Shown here one piece after another: positions 45,416 to 52,971 of a stretch of DNA of 64,000 nucleotides (its first letter is position 1; each line of letters opens with the position of its first letter). This DNA comes from Streptomyces sp. M41(2017). Its GTDB lineage: Bacteria > Actinomycetota > Actinomycetes > Streptomycetales > Streptomycetaceae. Under the pieces are notes generated by a model. It did no database searches. It saw only the letters and a list, made by a program, of their open reading frames with translations, and was not told where the DNA came from. The translations under genes were made by a program, and so were the position numbers. The stretch is from the NCBI RefSeq assembly GCF_002078175.1, contig NZ_MWFK01000001.1:2170001-2234000 (forward strand). Reading direction: 5' to 3'.

Positions 45416-46657
45416 TCAGGCGGACAGCGAGGCCAGCGCCCCCGACACCAGGGTGCGTACGCCCGGCGCGACCGTGGAGAGGTCCGGGGCGAAGTGCGGA
45501 CTGTGGTTGCTGGGCACCGCCTCCAGCCGGGCCATGAGGTCGTCGCCGCCGGGGGCCGCGTTCCAGACGTCGGCCGGGGTGCCGGTCACGAACCAGAAGG
45601 AGTAGGGGAGTCCGCCGGCCGCGAGGCGGGAGAAGTCCTCGCTGCCCATCGCCGGACCGGGGTCGAGGATCGTCCCGGCGCCGAAGACCTCGCCGTGCAC
45701 GGCGGCGATCCGCCGGTCCGTCTCGACGTCGTTGACCGTCACGGGGAAGTCGTTGCCGACGGTGACCTCGGGCTCGCTCGGGCAGCCGGCCGCGGCGCAC
45801 TCGCCGGCCGCCACCCGCCGTACGGCGGCGATCATCCGCTCCCGCACCGCCGGCGACTGGGTCCGCAGGTTGAGGGAGATCCGGGCCTCGGACGGGATGA
45901 TGTTGTGCCGGGTGCCCGCCTCGATCCGCCCGACCGTCAGCACGGCCGAGTCACGGGCTGCGATCTCCCGGCTGACGACCGTCTGGAGCCGGGTCACGAT
46001 GTACGCGGCCGTCACCACCGGGTCGACGGTCGACTCGGGGCGCGAGCCGTGCCCGCCCCGGCCGTGCACCACGATGTCGATGTCCGTCGAGGCGGACATG
46101 ATCAGCCCCGGGGAGTGCGCGTACAGGCCCGCGGGGCCGGGGGCCACGTGCTGGCCGAGCAGGACGTCCGGCCGCGGGAAGCGTTCGTGCAGACCGTCCC
46201 CGATCATCCGGGCCGCGCCCGCGCCGGTCTCCTCGGCGGGCTGACCGACCAGGACGAGCGTGCCGGTCCAGGTGTCGCGTCCGGCGGCGAGCGCGGCGGC
46301 GGCCCCGGCCAGCCAGGTGACGTGCAGGTCGTGGCCGCAGGCGTGCATGACCCCGTCGGTCTCCGAGGCGTACGACAGGCCGGTCTGCTCGGGAACGGGC
46401 AGTGCGTCCATGTCGGCGCGCAGCAGGACGGTGGGCCCGTCCCCGTTGCGCAGGACGCCGACCACGCCCGTGCCGCCCACGCCCTCGGTCGTCTCGTACC
46501 CGGACGCGCGGAGACGTCGCGTGAGGGCGGCGGCCGTGCGGTGCTCCTGGAGCGAGAGTTCGGGATGCCGGTGCAGGTCCCGGTAGAAGTCCTCCAGGCC
46601 GGAGACCGGGAGGTCGGCGGTGAGGTCCAGTGCGGTGCGGGCTGCGGCTGAGGTCAC
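45416..46657 (-). CDS. M20-family metal-dependent amidohydrolase
   Basis: A 413-aa amidase of the hippurate/IAA-amino acid hydrolase branch. Metal ligands are in HACGHDLHVTWL (Cys-His-Asp-His) and GQPAEETGAGA, and a C-terminal histidine-containing MGSEDFS segment. A dimerisation domain occupies about 185-300. Members cleave N-acyl amino acids or related amides. Start GTG 46657. Divergent from nothing in particular; the adjacent upstream gene on the same strand is the small secreted peptide. Confidence 0.9.
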   Translation of the reverse strand: MTSAAARTALDLTADLPVSGLEDFYRDLHRHPELSLQEHRTAAALTRRLRASGYETTEGVGGTGVVGVLRNGDGPTVLLRADMDALPVPEQTGLSYASETDGVMHACGHDLHVTWLAGAAAALAAGRDTWTGTLVLVGQPAEETGAGAARMIGDGLHERFPRPDVLLGQHVAPGPAGLYAHSPGLIMSASTDIDIVVHGRGGHGSRPESTVDPVVTAAYIVTRLQTVVSREIAARDSAVLTVGRIEAGTRHNIIPSEARISLNLRTQSPAVRERMIAAVRRVAAGECAAAGCPSEPEVTVGNDFPVTVNDVETDRRIAAVHGEVFGAGTILDPGPAMGSEDFSRLAAGGLPYSFWFVTGTPADVWNAAPGGDDLMARLEAVPSNHSPHFAPDLSTVAPGVRTLVSGALASLSA

Positions 46658-46791
46658 CGGGTCAGCCTATGCCGCGCTCCCTGCCGTGGGCAGGGAGCGG
46701 CGCGGTGGGCGCCGTCCGGCGGGAGAGGACGCGCGGACGGCGCCGACCGGCAGTCGGTCGGCCGGGGCCGACGGGTCCGGCGCGGGCCCGG

Positions 46792-46953
46792 TCACCGTCC
46801 GGCCGGCAGGGCTCCCTGCTCGGACGGGTGCGCGGCACCGGTCGGTACGGCCGCCCTCGCCGGGCCGACGTTGGCCACCGTCACCAGCGCGGCGACCGCG
46901 AGGAGCGCGGCGAGAAACCCTCTGGAGTAGCGCGCGGAAATACGTCGGAGCAT
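46792..46953 (-). CDS. 53-aa secreted peptide precursor, candidate signal peptide
   Basis: A short gene found by eye. ATG 46953 has TGAGG 5-6 nt upstream and TGA ends it at 46792. The first 34 residues form a textbook signal peptide: basic MLRRISARYSRG, hydrophobic FLAALLAVAALVTVA, and cleavage after ARA. The mature part would be only 19 residues, beginning AVPTGAAHPSEQG. It is divergent from an XRE-TPR regulator, with repeated GCTTAA sites in the 151-bp gap. That layout resembles Gram-positive peptide/RRNPP signalling pairs. No database test was possible; it may also be a small envelope protein. Confidence 0.6.
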   Translation of the reverse strand: MLRRISARYSRGFLAALLAVAALVTVANVGPARAAVPTGAAHPSEQGALPAGR

Positions 46954-46978
46954 GGTGACCTCACAACAACAGCGGCGT

Positions 46979-46994
46979 ATTAAGCATGCTTAAT
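46979..46994. promoter_or_regulatory. 16-bp perfect palindrome between peptide and XRE-TPR genes
   Basis: ATTAAGCATGCTTAAT is a perfect palindrome 26 bp upstream of the peptide start. Its half GCATGCTTAA recurs exactly at 47092-47101, and further CTTAA units occur at 47000-47004 and 47085-47089. AT-rich, strongly suggesting an operator for the XRE regulator. Confidence 0.7.
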
Positions 46995-47084
46995 CCGCCG
47001 CTTAACGTAGAGGCTTCCGGGCTCACCTCGCAAGGGGGCCAAGGGAGTTGGACAATAGTCAAAAGCTGGACCGACGTAACTCGG

Positions 47085-47101
47085 CTTAATGGCATGCTTA
47101 A
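47085..47101. promoter_or_regulatory. Second GCTTAA operator copy over the XRE-TPR start
   Basis: CTTAATGGCATGCTTAA ends 3 bp before the ATG at 47105. It shares GCATGCTTAA with the upstream palindrome. Binding here would cover the promoter or start of the regulator gene, implying autoregulation. Confidence 0.55.
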
Positions 47102-47104
47102 CCC

Positions 47105-48448
47105 ATGGCGGAGCGGGACGGCCCGGAGATCATCGGGCGCAGGGTGCAGCAGTTGCGGACGAAGCGCGGCCTGACGCAGAAACAGCTGGCGGAACCCGCC
47201 TACACCCCGGCGTACATCTCCACCCTGGAGGCGGGACGCGTGCGGGCCTCCGAGCCGGCGCTGCGGCACATCGCGGAGCGGCTCGGGATCGCGTACGAGG
47301 AGCTGGCGACCGGGCGGCCCGCCCACCTCGCCACGGACCTGCGGCTGCGGCTGACCGACGCGCAGCGCACGCTCGCCACCGGAGAGGCCGAGGTCGCCGC
47401 CGAGGCGTACACCGCGCTGCTCGCGGAGGCGGTCACGCACGGGCTGGCGGCCGAGGAGGCGGCGGCGCTACTCGGGCTCGGCGAATGCGCCCTGGACACC
47501 GGGGACCTGGAGACGGCCCGCCGGCGCTTCGAGGAGTCGGAGCAGCGGCTCGGCGACGCCCCGCTGCCGCAGCGGGTGCCGGCGGTGCGCGGCCGGGCGA
47601 CCTCCCACTATCTCGCCGGTGAACTCCGGTACGCCTGCTACCTGTTCGAATCCACGCTGGATGAGCTGAACCGGACCGGCCTGCACGACCCCGACGCCCT
47701 GCTCCTCCTCTACACGGGCGTCATAGCGCCCTACATGGACATGGGTGCGCACGCCCGGGCCGCGCAGGCCGCCGAGTTCGCCCTCGCCCTCGCGCCGCAG
47801 GTCGGCGATCCGGCTCTGGTGGCGCGCATGCACCGGTCGGTGGCGCGGACGATGATCGCCGAGGGCCGGATCGCCGAGGCCGACGTGTCCCTCGGCAAGG
47901 CCGCCGAGCTCTACCGGCAGCTCCAGATCCGCACCGAACTCGCGAACTGTCACTGGATGCGCGGGTACCTGTACGCGCAGAACGGTGAACTGGAGCGTGC
48001 GGAGACGGAGTTGCGCGAGGCGCAGGCCATGCTCTCGGCCAAGCGGGCCGCCCTCTACACCAGCCAGGTCGCGGTGGAGCTGGCCGACGTGCTGCACCGC
48101 CGGGGCAAGTCCGACGAGGCGGGCACCCTGCTGCGCCAGGTGCTCGGGGACCTGAGTTCCGAGCGGGGTGCCATCCACTCCGCCGCCGCGCACCGGCTGC
48201 TCGGCATCATCGCGGAGGACGCCCGGGACACGGAGGCCGCGGAGGAGCACTACGTCCGGGCGATGAGCCTCCTGGAACGGGCGGGCGCGGCGGGCGACCT
48301 CGCCGACCTGTGCAGGCTGCTGGGCGACCTGCTGCGCCGCACCGGCCGCGTGGAGGCGGCCCTGGACGCCTACCGCACGGGCCTCGGCCACCGCACGGCC
48401 CCCGGGACCACGACCCTGGGCCCGGCCCCGGCGCAGCCGCCGCTCTGA
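47105..48448 (+). CDS. XRE-family regulator with C-terminal TPR domain
   Basis: A 447-aa protein. The N-terminal HTH (about 8-70) reads IIGRRVQQLRTKRGLTQKQLAE then YISTLEAGRVRAS, typical XRE. The remaining 370 residues are helical repeats (about 80-430) of TPR type, with blocks such as LLGLGECALDTGDLETARRRFEE and RGYLYAQNGELERAETELREAQ. HTH plus TPR is the architecture of RRNPP receptors that bind exported peptides in Gram-positive bacteria. Divergent from a 53-aa secreted peptide gene. The last 20 residues are a disordered Pro-rich tail. Confidence 0.88.
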   Translation: MAERDGPEIIGRRVQQLRTKRGLTQKQLAEPAYTPAYISTLEAGRVRASEPALRHIAERLGIAYEELATGRPAHLATDLRLRLTDAQRTLATGEAEVAAEAYTALLAEAVTHGLAAEEAAALLGLGECALDTGDLETARRRFEESEQRLGDAPLPQRVPAVRGRATSHYLAGELRYACYLFESTLDELNRTGLHDPDALLLLYTGVIAPYMDMGAHARAAQAAEFALALAPQVGDPALVARMHRSVARTMIAEGRIAEADVSLGKAAELYRQLQIRTELANCHWMRGYLYAQNGELERAETELREAQAMLSAKRAALYTSQVAVELADVLHRRGKSDEAGTLLRQVLGDLSSERGAIHSAAAHRLLGIIAEDARDTEAAEEHYVRAMSLLERAGAAGDLADLCRLLGDLLRRTGRVEAALDAYRTGLGHRTAPGTTTLGPAPAQPPL

Positions 48449-48715
48449 CGGCGACGACCGGCCGGCTGTGCCCGGTGTCCCGGCCCCGACGACGGATGCC
48501 GGGCGTCGGGCCGAGGACCCGGGAGCGGCGGGCGTCCCGGTGAGGTGCCCGCGCCCAGCGGGCTGGTGGGGCGGGGTGGCCGCTTTCGCGGAGCCTGCGG
48601 CGTCCGCGAGCGCGAGCGGACGTCGCGTCGGGCCGGTACCGGGCCTGTCCCGCCGGCCGGGACGCCGGCCCGGGCGCAAGGCCGCGACCGGCGACCGGCG
48701 GCCGGCGACCGGGTG

Positions 48716-48997
48716 TCAGTCCATCCGGTCCACGGCCTGCTTCGCCTCCAGGAGTCCCGCTCCCGTGGCCTCCCGGTACGCCTTGATCGCCTCGATCTTC
48801 TTGCCGTCCCGCAGCAGCTCGGCGACCCGCGGCAGCGACGGCTGCTCCTCGTGGATGCCGAGATGGCCGAGGATCAGGTCGAGTTGCCGCTCGACGCGCT
48901 CGATCTTCCGCTGGGTGCGGCCGAGTCGGGCTTCGAGACCGGCGAAGCTCGCGATCATCAGGGCGGCGAGAAAAAGACCCCATATTTCCATGGTCAT
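48716..48997 (-). CDS. Membrane-anchored small protein with ribosomal L7/L12 C-terminal domain
   Basis: About 93 aa from ATG 48997 (MTMEIWGLFLAALMIASF). One N-terminal membrane helix (about 5-22), a short coiled-coil-like helix (about 26-45), and then an L7/L12 C-terminal-like fold (about 55-93) ending in GKKIEAIKAYREATGAGLLEAKQAVD, the diagnostic helix pair. The cognate ribosomal protein is soluble; this is a stand-alone membrane version seen in actinobacteria. Role unknown. ATG 48991 is an alternative start. Confidence 0.78.
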   Translation of the reverse strand: MTMEIWGLFLAALMIASFAGLEARLGRTQRKIERVERQLDLILGHLGIHEEQPSLPRVAELLRDGKKIEAIKAYREATGAGLLEAKQAVDRMD

Positions 48998-49002
48998 GGA
49001 TC

Positions 49003-49476
49003 CTAGGGGGCCTCGACCGCAGTGCCCACGCGGCGCAACAGGGCCAGCAGCGTGGCCCGTTCGGGCTCGGTCAACGGACCGAAGGACGCGGCGAGGACGT
49101 CGCGGGTGACGGTGCGGCCCGCGGCGAGCACGCGTTCGCCGGCCTCCGTCAGATGGTGCTCGATCCGCCGTCCGCGGCCCGGACGGCGCTCGACGAGGTG
49201 CTGCGCCGCGAGCCGTGAGGCCAGGGTGCCGAAGGCCTGGTCGCCCTGGAAGGTGGCGACCGCCAGCTCGTGCGCGGAGGCGCCGGGCGACCGGGCGATC
49301 GCCCGGAGCGCGTCCCACTGGGCCAGCGTCGTGCCGACCCCGGCGAGTCGCGTGTCGAGCGCGCGGTGGTGCCGGTACTGCGCCTCCTTCACGGCGCGGC
49401 CCAGCTCTTCGAGATCGGCGGGGCGGTGACGGGACCCGGCGTCCACGGCCCCCGCTCCTCCATGGTTCGCGGTCAT
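49003..49476 (-). CDS. MarR-family transcriptional regulator
   Basis: A 157-aa winged-helix protein. LGTTLAQWDALRAI-type helix, the HTH ASAHELAVATFQGDQAFGTLASRLAAQHLV and the wing RRPGRGRRIEHHLTEAG are all MarR features. It is divergent from an alpha/beta hydrolase with only 63 bp between the starts, which contain a 36-bp near-palindrome. The most likely role is repression of the hydrolase and itself, relieved by the hydrolase substrate. Confidence 0.9.
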   Translation of the reverse strand: MTANHGGAGAVDAGSRHRPADLEELGRAVKEAQYRHHRALDTRLAGVGTTLAQWDALRAIARSPGASAHELAVATFQGDQAFGTLASRLAAQHLVERRPGRGRRIEHHLTEAGERVLAAGRTVTRDVLAASFGPLTEPERATLLALLRRVGTAVEAP

Positions 49477-49493
49477 GGCCCCATCCTAATCCA

Positions 49494-49529
49494 GTATCTA
49501 AGCTTGCGTATATACGTATGCGTAGATAC
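49494..49529. promoter_or_regulatory. 36-bp near-perfect palindrome, MarR operator
   Basis: Centred at 49511.5; 15 of 18 paired positions are complementary. Outer arms are GTATCTA (49494-49500) and TAGATAC (49523-49529), with core CGTATATACG (49507-49516). AT-rich for this genome and placed between the divergent MarR and hydrolase starts. Confidence 0.75.
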
Positions 49530-49539
49530 CGTGGAACGC

Positions 49540-50373
49540 ATGACCGAGACAGATATCCAGACCCGCACCCGAACCGTCTTCCCGCGCCCCGACCTCCCCC
49601 TGAACCTCACCGAGAGCGGCCCCGTCGACGGCCCGCTCGCGCTCGTCCTGCACGGCGGTGGCGGCCCCGCCACCGTCCAGGGCATCGCCACGCACCTGGC
49701 CGGCCGGCACGGCCTGCGCGCGGTCGTCCCCACGCACCCCGGCTGGAACGGGACGGAGCGCCCCGACTGGTTCACCGGTGTCGACGACCTGGCGATCGCG
49801 TATCTGCACTGGCTGAAGGACGAGGGTCACCGGGACGTCCTCGTCGTCGGCTCCTCGCTCGGCGGCTGGACCGGCGCCGAGATGGCCTTCCGCGACGACG
49901 GCGCGGTCATCGGCTCGCTCGTGCTGGTGAACGCCGCGGGCGTGGCCGTCCCGGGGGAGCCGGTCCGTGACGTCTTCGGGCTCCGGCCGGACGAGCTCGC
50001 CGCGTACGCGTTCCACGACCCGTCCCGCTTCGCCGTGGACCCCGCCGCCCTCGGCGAGGAGCGGATCGCCGCCCAGCGGGCCGACATGGCCACCATGCGG
50101 ATCCTCGCCGGCGATCCGTACATGCACGACCCGAAGCTGCTGAACCGGCTCGGCCGGGTGCGGATCCCCACCCTCGTGCTGTGGGGAGAGAGCGACCGCG
50201 TCGTCACACCGGCGTACGGACGGGCCTTCGCGGCGGCCTTCGCGCGGGCCCGCTTCGAGACGGTCGCCGAGGCAGGACACCTGCCGCAGATCGAGCGGCC
50301 CGCCGAGACGTTCGCCGCGCTCGACGCCCATCTCGCCGCGCTCGCCGACGGCAAGAGCGCGTCCGTCGCGTGA
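49540..50373 (+). CDS. Alpha/beta-hydrolase fold enzyme
   Basis: About 277 aa from ATG 49540 (MTETDIQTRT); the frame runs further upstream through the operator but is non-homologous. HGGGG forms the oxyanion region, and the nucleophile elbow is GSSLGG with S106. The triad is completed by D219 in WGESDRVVTP and H247 in EAGHLPQIE. Likely an esterase or lactonase of the epoxide-hydrolase-like superfamily; substrate unknown. Probably controlled by the divergent MarR. Confidence 0.88.
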   Translation: MTETDIQTRTRTVFPRPDLPLNLTESGPVDGPLALVLHGGGGPATVQGIATHLAGRHGLRAVVPTHPGWNGTERPDWFTGVDDLAIAYLHWLKDEGHRDVLVVGSSLGGWTGAEMAFRDDGAVIGSLVLVNAAGVAVPGEPVRDVFGLRPDELAAYAFHDPSRFAVDPAALGEERIAAQRADMATMRILAGDPYMHDPKLLNRLGRVRIPTLVLWGESDRVVTPAYGRAFAAAFARARFETVAEAGHLPQIERPAETFAALDAHLAALADGKSASVA

Positions 50374-50429
50374 CCCCGTCGGGCGCGGGAGACGCGTCGT
50401 GCCGCCCGCGCGGGACCCGGCGCCCGGAG

Positions 50430-50711
50430 TCGGTGCCCGAGGCCCCCGAGCCGCTGCCCGGCCACCTCACCGCCTCGGGCCCCTACCTCCGCCAGAACCC
50501 GAAGGCGAACCTCCACGGCGGCCGGCGGAACGTCACCCACGGCTGCGTCGTACTCGCCACCGACGGCACCGCGAAGCGCTTCTACGACGAGGTCGTCCCC
50601 GGCGACGTCATCAAGGTTGTCGGCTCCCGCGACACGGTCACGGCCGGCCACGGCTACGGCGACTGGAACCTGAACTGGGACCAGTGGCGGGAGACGAGCG
50701 CGCTCGACTGA
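50430..50711 (+). pseudogene. L,D-transpeptidase remnant (C-terminal fragment)
   Basis: In frame with stop at 50711, the residues NVTHGCVVLATDGTAKRFYDEV and VPGDVIKVVGSRDTV, then GYGDWNLNWDQW match the end of Streptomyces YkuD L,D-transpeptidases. The catalytic HGC is kept. The signal, Ig-like domains and first half of the YkuD domain are missing: upstream is only the hydrolase gene end and random-looking Pro/Arg codons. No good start exists near 50430. A real transpeptidase of this type would be about 400 aa. Confidence 0.6.
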
Positions 50712-50745
50712 CGCGGCGCCCGGGGGAATTGATCGCGGACGGTGT

Positions 50746-50774
50746 CATCCGATCCCGGGGTGACCGGAGTTTGT
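50746..50774 (+). promoter_or_regulatory. Shared promoter motifs upstream of secreted paralog
   Basis: CATCCGATCC (50746-50755) recurs exactly upstream of the sigma gene (51520-51529), and CCGGAGTTTGT (50764-50774) recurs exactly upstream of the tyrosine phosphatase gene (52972-52982). Together they suggest a common ECF sigma or regulator site, about 65-90 bp from this start codon. Confidence 0.4.
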
Positions 50775-50837
50775 ACGGGGGGAGAGGCGCCCTCCCTCGT
50801 CCGAACGTTGCGTACACCGCGAGGAGTTGTCCGTTCC

Positions 50838-51440
50838 ATGCCAGGGATCAAGAAGTACGTGGCCGCGACCGCCGCCACCGCCGCACTGCTCGGGCTGCCC
50901 ACGGTGTCGTACGCCGTCCCACAGGGGAGGACGGCGCACGACACCGCCCGGGCCGCCGTGGAGCGGGGAACCACCGGCACGGTGACGAGGACGGTCCCCG
51001 CGGCGAAGGCGCCCACGGCCCGGATCGTCGCACCGGGGCAGCGCGTCCGGGTCTCCGACGGATCGCGGATCTGGCTCACGGAGGAGGGCAAGCACTGGAC
51101 GACGCCCGACGACCCCGAACCGCGGTTCCGCAGCGTGGTCGACGGCAACATCGACCTCGGCGCACCCGGGGTGTCGCTCCAGGCCGAGGGCCTGGGCGGC
51201 CACTACCTGCTCTCCGGCCTGTACTACGGCGGCACGGGCACCGCCTCGCGCGTCACCGTCCGCACCACGGCCGGCACCGTGCACGGCAGACTCCTCGAAC
51301 TCGGGGGCAGCCCCGGCTGGGGCGTCTGGTACGCCACCGTCGACCTGCCGGCGGACCGTGGCAAGGACGGCCTGGACTTCCTCTCCGTCGTCGTCCGGGA
51401 CACCGAGGGCAGGATCTACGCCCGGCTGGGCCTGAACTGA
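50838..51440 (+). CDS. Secreted protein, soluble copy of a paralogous unknown domain
   Basis: About 200 aa from ATG 50838 (MPGIKKYVAAT); GAGGAG at 50821-50826. Signal peptide about 1-26, cleavage after SYA. The mature domain (about 60-200) has RIWLTEEGKHW, FRSVVDGNIDL, YYGGTGTASRVTV, and GWGVWYATVDLP. This domain reappears in the 52111-52836 product with the same motif order (RIWLTPEGKHW, FRSAVDGNLDL, GWGVWYALTE), so the two are paralogs. An ECF sigma factor gene lies between them. No known enzyme fold recognised. Confidence 0.8.
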   Translation: MPGIKKYVAATAATAALLGLPTVSYAVPQGRTAHDTARAAVERGTTGTVTRTVPAAKAPTARIVAPGQRVRVSDGSRIWLTEEGKHWTTPDDPEPRFRSVVDGNIDLGAPGVSLQAEGLGGHYLLSGLYYGGTGTASRVTVRTTAGTVHGRLLELGGSPGWGVWYATVDLPADRGKDGLDFLSVVVRDTEGRIYARLGLN

Positions 51441-51519
51441 ACGGACCCCGACCGCAGGGAAAGCGCGGGCGGGGGAGCCGGTCGTCCAGGTCCGGCTCTC
51501 CCGCCCGGCCCACCTCACG

Positions 51520-51529
51520 CATCCGATCC
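51520..51529 (+). promoter_or_regulatory. CATCCGATCC motif upstream of ECF sigma gene
   Basis: Exact 10-bp repeat of the motif at 50746-50755, followed in both places by a GGG and ACCG within a few bases. It lies 15 bp before the GTG start of the sigma factor, where a promoter would be expected. Confidence 0.35.
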
Positions 51530-51544
51530 GAGGGACCGCAGGTC

Positions 51545-52114
51545 GTGCCCCAGCACCCCACCGTCACTTCCCCGGTCCTCGCGAGCGGCGCGTTCGGCGC
51601 CGACAGCGGGGACTTCGCCGCGTACGCCACCGCGGCATGGCCCCGGCTGGTGCGTACCGCGCACATGCTCACGGGGGACTTCCACGAGGCCGAGGACCTC
51701 GTCCAGACCACCCTGGCCAAGGTGTACGTCCGCTGGCGGCGCATACCGGGGGACGAGATCGACTTCTACGTACGCCGCTCGCTGGTCAACAACAACCTCA
51801 GCCGGACCCGCAAGAGACGGGTCGCGCACCTGCTGATGCCGTTCGTCCCCGAACGGGCCCACCGGCCCGACCCCGGTCACGCGGAGGCGGTCACCCAACG
51901 AGCCGCTCTGGAAGCCGCGCTGGCCGATCTGTCGGCGCGGCAGCGCGCCGTCCTCGTGCTGCGCTTCTGGGAGGACCTGGGGGAGGGCGAGACGGCCGAG
52001 CTGCTCGGCTGCTCGGTCGGCACCGTCAAGACCCACACGCGGCGCGGTCTGGAAGCGCTGCGCGCCCATCCTCTGTTCGCCGGCCGCCTTCCCGTTCCCG
52101 GAGCACGCCCATGA
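51545..52114 (+). CDS. ECF RNA polymerase sigma factor, SigE-type family
   Basis: About 189 aa from GTG 51545 (VPQHPTVTSPV). Region 2 has AAWPRLVRTAHMLTGDFHEAEDLVQTTLAKVY, the core helix and -10-recognition part. Region 4 reads LSARQRAVLVLRFWEDLGEGETAELLGCSVGTVKTHTRRGLEAL, typical of the SigE/SigM-like Streptomyces group. There is no C-terminal extension. The stop overlaps the ATG of the next gene (ATGA), a membrane protein with an external domain that also occurs, soluble, in the upstream neighbour. The pair looks like sigma and cognate regulator. Confidence 0.9.
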   Translation: MPQHPTVTSPVLASGAFGADSGDFAAYATAAWPRLVRTAHMLTGDFHEAEDLVQTTLAKVYVRWRRIPGDEIDFYVRRSLVNNNLSRTRKRRVAHLLMPFVPERAHRPDPGHAEAVTQRAALEAALADLSARQRAVLVLRFWEDLGEGETAELLGCSVGTVKTHTRRGLEALRAHPLFAGRLPVPGARP

Positions 52115-52836
52115 ACGACTCGTCCCGCTCCGCGCGCGCGTCGGCGGAGGCCGAGCGGCTGCGCGAGGTGTTCGCCGAAGCGGGCCAGGACCTCACGCCG
52201 TCGGCCGTGCCGCTGCGCGCCATCGAACGCGCGGGCCGTCGCCGGCTGCGCCGTCGCAGGGCGGCCGTCCTCGGGGCCGCGTGCGGAGGCCTGCTGGTGC
52301 CGCTCACCCTGTTCGGGTTCCGCGACGGTTCGGGCCCGGATCCCGCCCGGTCGGTGAAGCCGTCCCCCAGCCGTACCGCGAGCGCCTCCCCCTCCCCGTC
52401 CGCCCCGGCCCCGACGGTGCGGACGGTCGCCCCCGGCGAGCGGGTGCGGGTGGCGTCCGGCATCCGGATCTGGCTGACCCCGGAGGGCAAGCACTGGTCG
52501 GAGCCGGACCAGCCCGACGAGTTCCGCAGCGCCGTCGACGGCAATCTGGACCTCACCCGGCCCGGCCTCTCCCTCCAGTCCTCCGGACAGGACGACGGCC
52601 GCGTCTTCTACTCCGGGATCTTCTACGGACCCGGCACACCGTCCCGCGTCGAGATGACGACGGACGCGGGCCCGGTCGCCGCCGTCGGCCTCACCCTCCC
52701 GGGCAGGCCCGGCTGGGGCGTCTGGTACGCGCTCACCGAACGGCCGGTGTCGGCAGACGGCAGGGAGAACCCGGCGGACACCGTCTCGAAGGTCACGGTG
52801 TACGACGCGAAGGGGCGGGTGATCGCGAAGGGGTGA
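52111..52836 (+). CDS. Membrane-anchored paralog, candidate anti-sigma or sensor
   Basis: About 241 aa. Residues 1-50 are cytosolic and charged (EAERLREVFAEAGQDL, RRRLRRRR); a membrane helix covers about 51-70; a Ser/Pro linker is 75-100; and 101-241 is the extracytoplasmic domain shared with the secreted protein at 50838. The cytosolic part could bind the sigma factor, whose gene overlaps by 4 nt. No zinc-binding HxxxCxxC anti-sigma motif is present, so any anti-sigma role is inference. The outer domain would sense the same ligand as, or bind, the secreted copy. Confidence 0.8.
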   Translation: MNDSSRSARASAEAERLREVFAEAGQDLTPSAVPLRAIERAGRRRLRRRRAAVLGAACGGLLVPLTLFGFRDGSGPDPARSVKPSPSRTASASPSPSAPAPTVRTVAPGERVRVASGIRIWLTPEGKHWSEPDQPDEFRSAVDGNLDLTRPGLSLQSSGQDDGRVFYSGIFYGPGTPSRVEMTTDAGPVAAVGLTLPGRPGWGVWYALTERPVSADGRENPADTVSKVTVYDAKGRVIAKG

Positions 52837-52971
52837 GCGTGTGGGCGGGCATGGGGGGAGCGGCAGGCGACGGCCGGGGGCAGGAGTCCCGTGGCCGGTT
52901 CCGGCCCTCCTGGCCGGATCGGCCCGCCGGTCCGACATCTCCGGGTCCGCGGGACTCCCTGCCCTGTACAC

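Noticed and set aside
48684..48712. GGCGACCGG direct repeats downstream of the L7/L12-domain gene
   Set aside because: Short, GC-only and imperfect; such words occur by chance in this composition and no hairpin is formed.
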